From the NCBI GenBank assembly GCA_023420415.1, contig JAEZWF010000040.1:84918-148917 (forward strand): a DNA stretch of 64,000 bases, read 5' to 3'. A program made the translations under genes and the position numbers. Positions within the stretch are counted from its first letter, which is position 1. Each line of letters begins with the position of its first letter. The notes under the pieces are model-generated. The model was not told where the DNA came from and did no database searches. It saw only the letters and a list, made by a program, of their open reading frames with translations. Below are positions 42,567 through 52,089 of the stretch, one piece after another. Source of the DNA: Actinomycetes bacterium. GTDB taxonomy: Bacteria > Actinomycetota > Actinomycetes > Actinomycetales > Dermatophilaceae.

Positions 42567-43769
42567 GTGACCGAGCTGCTGCCCCTCGCCATCGCGCCCG
42601 GCGAGCAGGCACGTGAGGCGCTCCCGGCCCTTCGCGCCGCGCTCACCGGAACCGGCCCGGCCGTGCTCCCGTATGCCGCGGGCTCACCTCCTCCCGAAGC
42701 TCACGCAGGTGCCGTGCCCGACGCCGGCACCGCCCTGGTGGTCGGCACGTCGGGCTCCACGGGCACCCCCAAGCTCGCCATGCTCCCCGCCAGCGCCCTC
42801 GCGGCCAGCGCAGCCGCCACCCACGAGCGGCTGGGCGGCCCGGGCGACTGGCTCCTGGCCATGCCGCCGCACCACATCGCCGGTGTTCAGGTGCTGCTGC
42901 GCTGCCTCGCCGCCGACACCACACCGTACTTCACCGACCTGCGCGACGGCTTCACACCCGACGCACTGACTGCCGCCCTCACGGCCATGAGCGGCTACAC
43001 CACAGGGGCCGGCCACCACCGCCGCTACACCGCCCTCGTCCCCACCCAGCTGGTGCGCTGCCTCACCCACTCCGACGCAGTGGCAGCCCTCGCCCAGCTC
43101 GACGCCGTGCTCGTCGGCGGCGCCGCCACCGCACCGACCACCCTTGCCCGGGCCCGCGACGCGGGCATTCGCGCCGTCACGACCTACGGCATGAGCGAGA
43201 CCTGTGGTGGGTGTGTCTATGACGGGATCCCTTTGCGTGACAGCGAGATTCGCACCGACGAGGTCGACGGGCGCATCAGCCTGGGCGGAGCCACCCTCGC
43301 CACCGGCTACCTCGGCCGCCCCGACCTGACCGAGCAGGCATTCACCACCGACGCCGACGGTACCCGGTGGTTCCGCACCGACGACATCGGCCACCGCGAC
43401 AACACAGGTCACTGGCACGTCGACGGACGCATCGACGACCTGGTCAACACCGGCGGCCTCAAGGTCGCGCCACGCCTCGTCGAGGAGGCGCTCACCACCC
43501 ACGTCCCGGGCATCGCCGAGGCGGTCGTCGTCGGCGTCCCGGACCCCGAGTGGGGCCAGGCCGTCGCCGCGGCGGTCGTCCTCACCGACCAAACCCAGCC
43601 CGACCACGCACCCAGGGTGAGTGAGGTGCGGGCCGCGCTGCGCGGCATACTCCCCGATCACGCCCTCCCCCGGCACGTCGTGACGCTGGACACGATTCCG
43701 TTGCGGGGCCCCGGAAAGCCCGACCGGGCCGCGATCACCAGCGCCGTCCGTGCGACGATGGAGCCATGA
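42567..43769 (+). CDS. menE: o-Succinylbenzoate-CoA ligase
   Basis: AMP-forming ligase that activates succinylbenzoate in menaquinone synthesis, 400 residues, rather short for the superfamily because the N-terminal domain is reduced, as in actinobacterial MenE. The phosphate loop is VGTSGSTGTPK (about 50-60), followed by TTYGMSETCGGCVYDG, the hinge region WFRTDDIGHRD and a C-terminal lysine in RGPGKPDRA. Its stop overlaps the start of a PLDc_N membrane protein (ATGA). Confidence 0.92.
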   Translation: MTELLPLAIAPGEQAREALPALRAALTGTGPAVLPYAAGSPPPEAHAGAVPDAGTALVVGTSGSTGTPKLAMLPASALAASAAATHERLGGPGDWLLAMPPHHIAGVQVLLRCLAADTTPYFTDLRDGFTPDALTAALTAMSGYTTGAGHHRRYTALVPTQLVRCLTHSDAVAALAQLDAVLVGGAATAPTTLARARDAGIRAVTTYGMSETCGGCVYDGIPLRDSEIRTDEVDGRISLGGATLATGYLGRPDLTEQAFTTDADGTRWFRTDDIGHRDNTGHWHVDGRIDDLVNTGGLKVAPRLVEEALTTHVPGIAEAVVVGVPDPEWGQAVAAAVVLTDQTQPDHAPRVSEVRAALRGILPDHALPRHVVTLDTIPLRGPGKPDRAAITSAVRATMEP

Positions 43770-44041
43770 TCCGGCTGCTGCCCTGGCTGCTGTCGATCGC
43801 GCTCACCATCTACGCGCTCGTCGACTGCATCCAGACCGACGACGCCCGGATCCGCAACCTGCCCAAGCTGATCTGGCTCCTGCTGGTGCTGATCTTCCCC
43901 ATCGTCGGCCCCATCGCGTGGTTCATCGCCGGCCGCCCCCAGCGCGGCGAGGGCGGCGGTCGCCCGGGTCGTGGCGCAACTCACCGCCCACCGCCCCCGC
44001 GTGGCCCCGACGACGACCCGGACTTCCTCCGTAGGCTCTGA
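43766..44041 (+). CDS. PLDc_N-domain small membrane protein
   Basis: 91 residues. Two hydrophobic segments (about 5-20 and 37-55) with the KLIWLLLVLIFPIVGPIAWFI signature of the phospholipase D nuclease N-terminal domain, but no phospholipase domain follows. The tail is proline-, arginine- and glycine-rich. Such proteins are often found next to menE/menA in actinobacteria. Function unknown. Confidence 0.8.
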   Translation: MIRLLPWLLSIALTIYALVDCIQTDDARIRNLPKLIWLLLVLIFPIVGPIAWFIAGRPQRGEGGGRPGRGATHRPPPPRGPDDDPDFLRRL

Positions 44042-44085
44042 GCCGACAGCCCCCCCGCCCAGCGAAGAGAACGCCACCACCGTCC

Positions 44086-44970
44086 ATGGCCACGCTTTCC
44101 CAGTGGGTCGCCGGCGCCCGCCCGCGCACCCTCCCCGCCGCCATCGCGCCCGTCGTCGCCGGCACCGCCGCAGCCGCGCCGCTCCACGAGGTCAGCCTCG
44201 GGCTCGCCCTGCTCGCCCTCCTCGTGTCGGTGTCGCTGCAGATCGGCGTCAACTACGCCAACGACTACTCCGACGGCATCCGCGGCACGGACGCCGACCG
44301 CGTCGGCCCGGTCCGGCTGGTCGGCCAACACAAGGCCGACCCGCGCAACGTCAAGCTGATGGCGTTCGCGTTCTTCGGGTTCGCCGCGCTCGTCGGGCTC
44401 ACGCTGGTCGCCTTCAGCAACGCCTGGATCATGGTGCCGCTGGGTGCGCTCGCAGTCCTCGCGGCCTGGCGCTACACCGGCGGCGACAACCCCTACGGCT
44501 ACCGCGGGCTCGGCGAGGTCTACGTCTTCGTCTTCTTCGGCCTCATGGCGACCCTGGGCACCCTCTACACCCAGGCCGGCCGGGTCACGTGGGTCGGTCT
44601 CGCCGCTGCCGTGGCCATCGGGGCACTCGCCTCGGCCATCCTCGTCGCCAACAACCTGCGCGACATCCCCACCGACCGCGAGAGCGGCAAGCTCACCCTG
44701 GCCGTCCGGCTCGGCGACACCGGCACCCGCTGGCTCTACGTCCTGCTGCTCGTCGTGGCCATCCTGATGACGATCGCGATCGCCCTGCAGTACTGGCCGG
44801 CATACGTGGCCCTGCTCGCCTTTGGCCTGGCCGTCAAGCCCCTGCGCGCCCTGCGCAGCGGCGCGACGGGGCGCGACCTCGTGCCGGTGCTCGCCGTGAC
44901 CGGGATCCTCGAGCTGGCGTATGCCGTGCTCCTCGCCGTCGGGCTGGCGGTCGCCACCGCTATCGCCTGA
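44086..44970 (+). CDS. menA: 1,4-Dihydroxy-2-naphthoate polyprenyltransferase
   Basis: UbiA-family membrane enzyme that attaches the polyprenyl chain to dihydroxynaphthoate, 294 residues with about eight to nine hydrophobic segments. The first aspartate motif NDYSDGIRGTD and the second NNLRDIPTDRESGK are intact; they bind Mg-diphosphate of the prenyl donor. Only a weak AGAGAA element precedes the ATG. Same strand as menE and 44 bases after the PLDc_N gene, so probably in one transcript. Confidence 0.94.
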   Translation: MATLSQWVAGARPRTLPAAIAPVVAGTAAAAPLHEVSLGLALLALLVSVSLQIGVNYANDYSDGIRGTDADRVGPVRLVGQHKADPRNVKLMAFAFFGFAALVGLTLVAFSNAWIMVPLGALAVLAAWRYTGGDNPYGYRGLGEVYVFVFFGLMATLGTLYTQAGRVTWVGLAAAVAIGALASAILVANNLRDIPTDRESGKLTLAVRLGDTGTRWLYVLLLVVAILMTIAIALQYWPAYVALLAFGLAVKPLRALRSGATGRDLVPVLAVTGILELAYAVLLAVGLAVATAIA

Positions 44971-44976
44971 GCCGCC

Positions 44977-45258
44977 TCAGCGGTACTCGGTGCGGTCGTC
45001 CTCCGCGTCCTCGACCGCCTCGTCGGACTTGGCCGCCCGCGCCTGCTTGGTCTCGGCGCGGTGCTCGAAGCGCTCCTGGATCTGCCGCGTCGACTCCTCG
45101 CGGAACCGCGCCAGGACGAAGTAGGACAGGACCATCGAGATCAGTGCCGACAGCACGAGCAGCATCCACTGCTGGTCACGGTCACGCAGGCCGAGCAGCC
45201 ACAGCAGGCAGAGCACGCCCAGGAAGAGCATGAGCCGAAGGACGGTGTAGCGCAGCAC
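44977..45258 (-). CDS. DUF4229 family membrane protein
   Basis: 93 residues: two N-terminal hydrophobic helices and a charged C-terminal half. This actinobacterial family is typically found beside menA and the cytochrome c maturation genes, as here. Function unknown. Its end is six bases from the end of menA (convergent) and its start is three bases from the stop of ccsB. Confidence 0.85.
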   Translation of the reverse strand: MLRYTVLRLMLFLGVLCLLWLLGLRDRDQQWMLLVLSALISMVLSYFVLARFREESTRQIQERFEHRAETKQARAAKSDEAVEDAEDDRTEYR

Positions 45259-45261
45259 GGC

Positions 45262-46254
45262 TCAGAGCCCCGAGTAGGAGTGCTGGCCGACGAAGAACAC
45301 GTTGACCACGGTGAAGTTGAGGATCAGGCAGACGTACCCGGCCAGCGCGATCCAGTTGGCCACCTGGCGGCTGATGCCGCTGGTCGCCCGCGAGTGCAGG
45401 TATGCCGCGTAGACGACCCAGATGACGAACGTCCAGACCTCCTTGGGGTCCCAGTTCCAGTAGGACGCCCACGCCTGGCGGGCCCAGATGGCGCCGGCGA
45501 TGAGGGTGAAGGTCCACAGCGGGAAGGCCACGATGTGCAACCCGTAGGAGGTGCGTTCCATCGACTCGGCGGTGGGGAACCGGTCGAGGATGCTGGCGCG
45601 GCCGGCTCGCTGGAACGCGTCCTTGACGAGGTAGAGCACGCTGGCGACGGCGCCGAGGGTGAAGATCGCCATGGCGATGACGGCGACGGTCACGTGGATG
45701 ACGAGCCAGTAGGACTTCAGCGACGGCAGCAGCTCCGCGGCCTGGGTGTACCAGACGGTGACTGCCATGCCGAGCACGAGCAGCAGGGGCCCGGTGATGA
45801 ACAGCCCCAGCCAGCGCAGGTCGCGCCGGGTCGACCACACGCAGTAGGCGAGGGCGGTGAACATCGAGGCCATCACGGCGAACTCGAACATGTTCCCCAG
45901 CGGCCAGCGGTCGACCGACAGGCCGCGCAGCGCCACCGACACCACGAGCAGCAAGGCGCCCAGCCAGGTCATGGTCGAGGCGATGCCTGCGGCAGTGCGC
46001 GCCTTGGCCGGCACGTCGTCGCCCGGTGAGCCGTCACCCGGGCTGGTGGTTGCCCGGGGGGCGGGTGAGCCGCTCGTGGCGCCGGTGGCGCTGGCGGTCA
46101 CCAGCTCGCGGTCGGCGGTGGCGCCTCGGCGCCGGTCCCGCTGCGGCACGAGGCCGGCGAGGTAGACCGCGTTGCAGATCATGGCGACCAGGAAGACGGC
46201 CATGGCGGAGTAGAGGGCGAGGTTGGAGTATCCCGCGAAGGTCTCGTTCGTCAT
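45262..46254 (-). CDS. ccsB: Cytochrome c biogenesis protein CcsB (CcsA/ResC type)
   Basis: Haem-handling membrane protein of system II cytochrome c maturation, 330 residues. The tryptophan-rich WWD-type motif is present as AWASYWNWDPKEVW, with flanking hydrophobic helices and conserved histidines. The N-terminal cytoplasmic insert (about 40-90) is low complexity. The start overlaps the resB stop (ATGA). Confidence 0.93.
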   Translation of the reverse strand: MTNETFAGYSNLALYSAMAVFLVAMICNAVYLAGLVPQRDRRRGATADRELVTASATGATSGSPAPRATTSPGDGSPGDDVPAKARTAAGIASTMTWLGALLLVVSVALRGLSVDRWPLGNMFEFAVMASMFTALAYCVWSTRRDLRWLGLFITGPLLLVLGMAVTVWYTQAAELLPSLKSYWLVIHVTVAVIAMAIFTLGAVASVLYLVKDAFQRAGRASILDRFPTAESMERTSYGLHIVAFPLWTFTLIAGAIWARQAWASYWNWDPKEVWTFVIWVVYAAYLHSRATSGISRQVANWIALAGYVCLILNFTVVNVFFVGQHSYSGL

Positions 46255-47981
46255 GTGCGTGGGTCCCTGTCCGTGCCGGTGGTGGTCGACGTGTCGGCGG
46301 TGGTGCTGGTGGTGGTCCTGGTGCTGGGTGTCGGGGGCTCGGGCGTGCCCCTGGTGAGTGCTGCGGTGACGTCGGTCAGCGTCCGCTGCACCACGCGTCC
46401 GAGGCCGTCGTCGTCGCCCTTGGTGAGGCCGCCAACCGTGACCACGGTACGACCACTGTCACCAGCAGGGGAAACGCGGACGAACACGCGGCGGCGGCGC
46501 ACGGTGAGGGTGACGATGAGGCCCGCCAGGGCAGCCAGCGCCGCGGCGAGGGTGAGCCACCGGCCGGGGTCGTGGCGCACCGACAGCCCGGCGAACCGGT
46601 CGACGCGGTCGAAGGTGATCGAGCCGCGGCCACCCGGCAGGTCGAACGTCTGCCCGGGCTCGAGCCAGATGCGCAGCGGCTCCTGCTTGCCCGTGTCCTT
46701 GTTCGTCGTCATCACCTGCGACATCTGCGCGGTGTCGAGCAGGTAGACCGACTGCGGGCGACCCCCCGGGAACAGCTCGCCCTCGTAGAGCGTGAGCGCC
46801 ATGGCCGGGTTCTTCAGGTCGGGGAAGATCGAGATGGGGCCCTGGTCCTTGTTGACGACGGCGGTGGGCAGGAACAGTCCGCTGAAGCCCAGCGGCTTGG
46901 GGTCACCGCCGGTCACCTTGATCGCCCCGACGGACCGGTAGTTGTTGTCCTGGGCCAGGAACGGCACCGGACCGCTGAAGGTCTCGTTGCCCTTGGCGTC
47001 GCGGACGGTGACGACGGGGGCGTAGCCGTTGCCGAGCAGGAAGACCCCGGCACCGTCCATCTCGAGCGGGTGGTTGACCTGGATCGTCGAGTCCTTGGGC
47101 GTCGCGCCGGGCGCGTCCTTCGTCGTGACGTATGCCGTGAAGTTGCGTGGCTGCCCGAACTGGCCGCGACCGGTGACGTTCTCCTCGAAGGTGGCGTCGA
47201 ACCGGTCGACCTTGATGGTGAAGGGGGACAGGTGCTCGGGGTCGACCCAAGGCCCGGGGCTGAACGTGTCGTACTGCGACAGCTGGTTCGACATGGTCTT
47301 GCCGACGGGGACGATGACGTCTCCCTTCCAGCCGAACAGGTAGCCGATGGCGACCCCGATGATGACCAGGATGAGGGAGAAGTGGAAGACGAGGTTGCCG
47401 GTCTCCTTGAGGTAGCCGTTCTCGGCGCTCACCGTCAGGTCGTCGTGGCTGTGCACGCGGAACCGCTTGCCCCGCAACGTCTCTCGCGCTGCGGCGACCA
47501 CCTCGGCCGGGGTGGCGTCGACCTCCGCGGTGGCGTGGTGCTCCAGTCGGGTCAGGCGGGCCGGGGTGCGCGGCGGCGTGGACCGCATCGCCTTCCAGTG
47601 CACCCTGGTGCGCGGGACGACACAGCCGACGAGGGAGATGAACAGCAGCAGGTAGATGGCCGAGAACCACGGCGTCGCGTAGACCTCGAAGAAGCCGAGC
47701 TTGTCGAGGAACGGGCCGGCGGTCGGGTGGTCGGCGATCCACTGTGCGGTGCGGGCCGCGTCGATCCCCCGCTGCGGGAAGTACGAGCCCGGCAGCGCCG
47801 CGATGCCCAGCAGCAGCAACAGGAACAGCGCCGTGCGCATGCTCGTGAGGTTGCGCCAGATCCAGCGCAGCCAGCCGACGAGGCCGAGCTTGGGCTGGGT
47901 GATGGGCTCGCGTCGTCCGCTCCCCTTGCGGCCGGGTGCGGGCGTCGGGTCCTGCGGTCTGGTCTTGGTCTGCTCGGCCAT
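46251..47981 (-). CDS. resB: Cytochrome c biogenesis protein ResB
   Basis: Partner of CcsB in the haem-lyase complex, about 576 residues. Three N-terminal hydrophobic helices, a large extracytoplasmic domain (about 205-475) and a C-terminal helix (LTLAAALAALAGLIVTLTV), ending in a threonine-rich tail. The ATG at 47981 shares a base with the ccdA stop (TGATG); the frame is open upstream but is shadow. Confidence 0.93.
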   Translation of the reverse strand: MAEQTKTRPQDPTPAPGRKGSGRREPITQPKLGLVGWLRWIWRNLTSMRTALFLLLLLGIAALPGSYFPQRGIDAARTAQWIADHPTAGPFLDKLGFFEVYATPWFSAIYLLLFISLVGCVVPRTRVHWKAMRSTPPRTPARLTRLEHHATAEVDATPAEVVAAARETLRGKRFRVHSHDDLTVSAENGYLKETGNLVFHFSLILVIIGVAIGYLFGWKGDVIVPVGKTMSNQLSQYDTFSPGPWVDPEHLSPFTIKVDRFDATFEENVTGRGQFGQPRNFTAYVTTKDAPGATPKDSTIQVNHPLEMDGAGVFLLGNGYAPVVTVRDAKGNETFSGPVPFLAQDNNYRSVGAIKVTGGDPKPLGFSGLFLPTAVVNKDQGPISIFPDLKNPAMALTLYEGELFPGGRPQSVYLLDTAQMSQVMTTNKDTGKQEPLRIWLEPGQTFDLPGGRGSITFDRVDRFAGLSVRHDPGRWLTLAAALAALAGLIVTLTVRRRRVFVRVSPAGDSGRTVVTVGGLTKGDDDGLGRVVQRTLTDVTAALTRGTPEPPTPSTRTTTSTTADTSTTTGTDRDPRT

Positions 47982-48742
47982 CAGATCACCGTCCGGAAGG
48001 TGCCGACGAGCGCGGTCTGGACGTAGCGAGTCCAGCTCTCCCACACCCCGGTCACGAGCATCAGCCCGATCGCGAGCAGCAGCACGCCGCCGAAGACTTG
48101 GATGCCGCGCTGGTGGCGGCGCAGGAAGCGCGACACAGCTCCGAAGCGCTCGTAGCCGGCGGCAATGAGCAGGAACGGCACCCCGAGCCCCAAGGAGTAG
48201 GCCACCGCGAGGACGACTCCGCGGGTGACCGCGGACTGGTCACCGGTCGTGGTGGCGAGGATCTGCACGGCGGCCAGGGTGGGTCCCGTGCACGGCGCCC
48301 ACCCCAGGGCGAAGACGACGCCGAGCAGCGGCGCACCTGCCAGCCCGGACGTCGGCCGCCAGTGCAGCTTCAGCTCGCGCTGGGTGCCGGCACCGAGGAA
48401 CACCAGTGCCATGAGGATCACGAGCACGCCGCCGATCCGCATCAGCAGGCCACGGTGCTCCACGAGGGTCGCGCCGATCCCGGCGAGGAAGGCCGTCAGC
48501 ACGATGAACACCACGGTGAACCCGAGGACGAACAGCAGCGCACCCAGGACCAGCCGGTGCCGGCGACGCTGCTCCAGCGACTCGTCGGACAGTCCGGTCA
48601 CGTAGCCGAGGAAGCCCGGCACCAACGGCAGCACGCACGGCGACGCGAACGACACCATTCCCGCGAGCAGCGCGATCGCGAGCGCGAAGGGCAGCGCGCC
48701 GGAGGAGACGGTGTCGCCGATGTCGGCGGTGAGGGCGGTCAT
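47981..48742 (-). CDS. ccdA: Cytochrome c biogenesis protein CcdA
   Basis: Six-helix membrane protein that passes reducing equivalents from thioredoxin across the membrane, 253 residues. The conserved SFASPCVLPLVPGFLGYVTGL motif with its cysteine and a second cysteine in FALGWAPCTGPTLA are present. It reduces the ResA-type lipoprotein encoded directly upstream. Confidence 0.95.
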   Translation of the reverse strand: MTALTADIGDTVSSGALPFALAIALLAGMVSFASPCVLPLVPGFLGYVTGLSDESLEQRRRHRLVLGALLFVLGFTVVFIVLTAFLAGIGATLVEHRGLLMRIGGVLVILMALVFLGAGTQRELKLHWRPTSGLAGAPLLGVVFALGWAPCTGPTLAAVQILATTTGDQSAVTRGVVLAVAYSLGLGVPFLLIAAGYERFGAVSRFLRRHQRGIQVFGGVLLLAIGLMLVTGVWESWTRYVQTALVGTFRTVI

Positions 48743-48755
48743 GGACAGCAGCGGC

Positions 48756-49358
48756 CTAGTTCTCGGTGAGGACGTCGTCGACGAGCGCGGTCAGCGTCGA
48801 GGCCTTGACCTCACCGTTGACCCGGGCCGCGATCCGCCCGGACGGGTCGAGCACGAGGGTCGTCGGAGGCGAGGTGACCTTGCCCTGCAGGCCGAGGATC
48901 AGCTCGCCCGAGGGGTCGTCGAGCGACGGGTAGTTGGTGCCCCACTTCTTGGCGGAGGCGATGCCGGATGCCTTGTTGTCACGGGTGTTGATGCCCATGA
49001 ACTCCACCGGTTTGCCGGAGTCCTGGAAGTCGGTCCACACCTTCGCCAGCTCGGGCGCCTCGGTGCGGCACGGCCCACACCACGACGCCCAGACGTTGAC
49101 GACGACGACCTTGCCGCTGGCGTCGGCCAGCTTCCAGTCCTTGCCCTCCAGCGTCGTGCCGGCGAGCGTGACCGGCTTGTCCCGCTTGGCAGCCGGGATG
49201 ATCTCGACTGCGCCGTCGCCGGAGATGTAGCCCTTCTGGCTGCCATCCTTCGCCTGTGCCGCAATGGAGTTCGGGTCGTCACTGCAGCCGGAGAGCACCA
49301 GCGCGAGCACTGGCACTGCGAGCGCCGCGAGAGCACGCGGCATACGTCGGCGGTTCAT
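48756..49358 (-). CDS. resA: Thioredoxin-like lipoprotein (ResA/TlpA type)
   Basis: About 200 residues. A lipoprotein signal with lipobox LVLSGC (Cys25) anchors it outside the membrane; the thioredoxin active site is W-C94-G-P-C97. It should keep apocytochrome c cysteines reduced, fed by CcdA. The ATG at 49358 overlaps the stop of the upstream phosphatase gene (ATGA). Confidence 0.93.
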   Translation of the reverse strand: MNRRRMPRALAALAVPVLALVLSGCSDDPNSIAAQAKDGSQKGYISGDGAVEIIPAAKRDKPVTLAGTTLEGKDWKLADASGKVVVVNVWASWCGPCRTEAPELAKVWTDFQDSGKPVEFMGINTRDNKASGIASAKKWGTNYPSLDDPSGELILGLQGKVTSPPTTLVLDPSGRIAARVNGEVKASTLTALVDDVLTEN

Positions 49359-50008
49359 CCGGTGCCTCCCTTGGATTCGGTGAGCAACGCCGCGGCGGGC
49401 TCGGAATACTCGATCGCCGCGAGCTGGTCGCCCACGTAGGTGAGGGTCGTGAGCGAGGCGAGGCGGCACTCGCGCCGGCGCGGGTCGTGCCACAGGCGCG
49501 CCCCGGCCAGCGCGTTGCGGGCCGTCCAGATCGGCAGCTGGTGGGAGACGATGACCGCCTCGTGCCCCGCTGCTGCGACGCGCGCGTCGGTCACCGCCGC
49601 GAGCATCCGGGCGGCGATTTCGGCGTAGGGCTCCCCCCACGAGGGCTTGAGCGGGTTGGTGATCCGCTTCCAGTAGCGCGGGTGGGCGAAGTCGAGGGCC
49701 TTCATCGTGCCGACCTTGGTGCCCTCGAAGGAGTTGCCGGCCTCGATGACGCGGTCGTCGGTCGTGATGGGTATGCCGTGTGAGGCGGCGATGGGCGCCG
49801 CCGTCTCCTGGGCGCGCAACAGCGACGACGCCACGACCACCGTGATGTCGTGGTCGGCGAGGTGGTCAGCCACCTCCTGGGCCATACGACGCCCCAGATC
49901 GGACAGGTGGTAGCCGTCGAGCCGGCCGTAGAGCACGCCCTCGGGGTTGTGGACCTCACCGTGGCGCATCAGGTGCACGACGGTGCGCTCGGGCGCGACG
50001 GGACTCAC
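49355..50008 (-). CDS. Histidine phosphatase family protein
   Basis: About 217 residues, phosphoglycerate-mutase fold. The catalytic RHGE motif follows VVHLMRHGEVHNPE (about residues 10-22); second histidine in AVIVSHQLPIW. It is encoded between hemL and resA with GTGA/ATGA overlaps on both sides, so it is in the same operon; its substrate is unknown. Confidence 0.88.
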   Translation of the reverse strand: MSPVAPERTVVHLMRHGEVHNPEGVLYGRLDGYHLSDLGRRMAQEVADHLADHDITVVVASSLLRAQETAAPIAASHGIPITTDDRVIEAGNSFEGTKVGTMKALDFAHPRYWKRITNPLKPSWGEPYAEIAARMLAAVTDARVAAAGHEAVIVSHQLPIWTARNALAGARLWHDPRRRECRLASLTTLTYVGDQLAAIEYSEPAAALLTESKGGTG

Positions 50009-51345
50009 CGGTCGATTGTCGCAAACGCTGCGGCCGCGGCCGACGCCGCCGTCGGGAGGGCCGCCAGCACGCGGTCGACCGCCCGGTCGTCGTGGGCCGC
50101 GCTGACGAACCACGACTCGAACGCGCTCGGCGGCAGGTGCACTCCCTGGTCGAGCATCGCGTGGAAGAACGCGGCGAATGCCGGCACGTCCTGCGCCCGG
50201 GCCTGGTCGTAGTCGGTGACCTCGCTGTCGCGGAAGAAGACGCTGAACATGCTGCCCGCGCGCTGGATCACGTGCGGCACACCGGCCGCGTCGAGCGCGT
50301 CGCCGACGCCGGTCGTCAACGCGTCGGACACGTCCTGCAGGCGCGCGTAGACCTCGTCGGTGCAGTGCTGCAGCGTCGTCAGACCGGCCGCGGTGGCCAC
50401 GGGGTTACCCGAGAGCGTGCCCGCCTGGTAGACCGGCCCGGTCGGGGCGAGCATGGCCATGACGTCGGCGCGACCGCCGAAGGCGGCCGCCGGGAAACCG
50501 CCACCCATGACCTTGCCGAACGTGAAGAGGTCGGGCGCGCCCGCGGCATACCCGGCATCTCCCTCGAGCCCGAACCAGCCGGCGCGGCTGCACCGGAAGC
50601 CCGTCATCACCTCGTCGGAGATCAGCAGCGCACCGTGCTCGGCGGTGACCCGGCGCAACGCGGCGGTGAAGCCGGGCCGTGGCGGCACGACACCCATGTT
50701 GCCCGGCGACGCCTCGGTGATGACCGCGGCGATGTCGGCTCCGCGCTCGGCGAAGGCCTCCTCGAGCGCGGGAATGTCGTTGTAGGGCAACACGATCGTC
50801 TCGGCCGCCATCTCCTTGGGCACACCCGCGGAGTCGGGCAGCGCGAACGTCGCCACCCCCGAGCCGGCCTGGGCCAGCAGCGAGTCGACGTGGCCGTGGT
50901 AGCAGCCGGCGAACTTCACGACCAGCGAGCGGCCGGTGAACCCGCGAGCCAGCCGGATCGCACTCATCGTCGCCTCGGTGCCGCTGGAGACGAGGCGCAC
51001 CTGCTCGACCGGCTCGACGCGCGCCACGATCTCCTCGGCGAGGGCCACCTCGTTCTCACTCGGCGTGCCGAAGGAGAAGCCGCGGGTGGCCGCCTGCTGC
51101 ACGGCCTCGAGCACCGCCGGGTGGGAGTGCCCGAGGATCATCGGGCCCCACGAGCAGACGAGGTCGACGTACTCGCGACCGTCGGCGTCGGTGAGGTAGG
51201 GCCCCTGGCCCGACACCATGAAGCGAGGGGTGCCCCCGACTGCGCGGAAGGCCCGGACGGGCGAGTTCACGCCGCCCGGCGTCACCGCGAGTGCCCGGTC
51301 GAGCAGCGCCTGGGAGGCGGGGGCGTCGGAGGGGTATGCCGTCAT
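50005..51345 (-). CDS. hemL: Glutamate-1-semialdehyde 2,1-aminomutase
   Basis: PLP enzyme of the C5 pathway that makes 5-aminolevulinate, 446 residues. The N-terminal TPGGVNSPVRAF and the PLP lysine motif FGKVMGGGFPAAAFGG are typical. The ATG at 51345 follows six bases after a GACAAT -10 (51352-51357), so its message is likely leaderless; the open frame upstream is shadow. Works with hemA encoded at 57 kb. Confidence 0.95.
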   Translation of the reverse strand: MTAYPSDAPASQALLDRALAVTPGGVNSPVRAFRAVGGTPRFMVSGQGPYLTDADGREYVDLVCSWGPMILGHSHPAVLEAVQQAATRGFSFGTPSENEVALAEEIVARVEPVEQVRLVSSGTEATMSAIRLARGFTGRSLVVKFAGCYHGHVDSLLAQAGSGVATFALPDSAGVPKEMAAETIVLPYNDIPALEEAFAERGADIAAVITEASPGNMGVVPPRPGFTAALRRVTAEHGALLISDEVMTGFRCSRAGWFGLEGDAGYAAGAPDLFTFGKVMGGGFPAAAFGGRADVMAMLAPTGPVYQAGTLSGNPVATAAGLTTLQHCTDEVYARLQDVSDALTTGVGDALDAAGVPHVIQRAGSMFSVFFRDSEVTDYDQARAQDVPAFAAFFHAMLDQGVHLPPSAFESWFVSAAHDDRAVDRVLAALPTAASAAAAAFATIDR

Positions 51346-51431
51346 GGGCCCATTGTCCCAGCCGCGGCTGTGCGTTCTGTGAAGGGGCTGGGCGTGACCG
51401 TCCCCTGCGCGCTCCGGGACTGGGTCGTGGG

Positions 51432-51962
51432 TCAGGCCTCGGCGGCGATGGGTCCCTGGTCCTCGGCCTCGGCCAGCACGGCGGGATGGGGCAGGTCCGG
51501 CGCCAGGGCCAGACGGATCGCCTCCATCGCGCGCCCCAGCTCGAGGAAGAGCTCCGGCGGCACGGGGTCGAGCACCGCCCGCCGGACGCTCTCGACATGG
51601 ACGCGCGCCATCTCCTCGACGGCCGCGCGACCATCGTCGGTCAGCACCAGCTCGACGCCGCGTTTGTCCTCCAGGCAGGCCTCGCGTCGGACCCAGCCGC
51701 GGTTCTCCAACCGGGTGGCCGTGTGCGTGAGCCGGCTGCGGGACTGGACCACGAGGTCGGCGAGGGTCGACATCCGCAGGCGCTGACGGGGAGATTCGGA
51801 CAACATGGAGATGATCTCGTACTCGGTCAGCTGCACCCCGTGGGACTGCAGGTCCTTGTCGAGGGCCTCCTCGATGAGCCGGCTGCCCCGGAGGTAGGCA
51901 CGCCAGGCCCGCTGCTCGTCGGTGGTGAGCCAGCGCGGCTCGCCTGCGGAACTGGTGCCCAT
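51432..51962 (-). CDS. MarR family transcriptional regulator
   Basis: About 176 residues. Winged helix region with VQSRSRLTHTATRLENRGWVRREACLEDKRGVELVLTDDG. I prefer the ATG at 51962 (MGTSSAG), eight bases after a CATACT -10, to one 18 bases upstream. It is divergent from yceI, with an inverted repeat between them; yceI is the likely target. Confidence 0.87.
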   Translation of the reverse strand: MGTSSAGEPRWLTTDEQRAWRAYLRGSRLIEEALDKDLQSHGVQLTEYEIISMLSESPRQRLRMSTLADLVVQSRSRLTHTATRLENRGWVRREACLEDKRGVELVLTDDGRAAVEEMARVHVESVRRAVLDPVPPELFLELGRAMEAIRLALAPDLPHPAVLAEAEDQGPIAAEA

Positions 51963-51986
51963 GGGGAAGAAGTATGGCACTCGCGA

Positions 51987-52021
51987 GATATTGTTGAAAT
52001 ATCAAACACCGCTGCTATGTT
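51987..52021. promoter_or_regulatory. yceI promoter with MarR operator-like inverted repeat
   Basis: The inverted repeat GATATT-gttga-AATATC (51987-52003) overlaps a -35-like TTGAAA (51994-51999); a TATGTT -10 follows at 52016-52021. It is one of the most AT-rich spots of the window. Binding by the divergently encoded MarR protein would block yceI transcription. Confidence 0.6.
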
Positions 52022-52089
52022 GGGGGTGAAGGCAGCCGGAGTCCCCCGGCACCCCATCACCCTCCATCACCCCACAGGAGCTCTCACCC

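Noticed and set aside
42414..42612. N-terminal extension of the hemerythrin-like gene through the inverted repeat
   Set aside because: It would place the repeat inside coding sequence and adds an Arg-, Ala- and Gly-rich segment unlike the rest; the ATG at 42414 is simpler.
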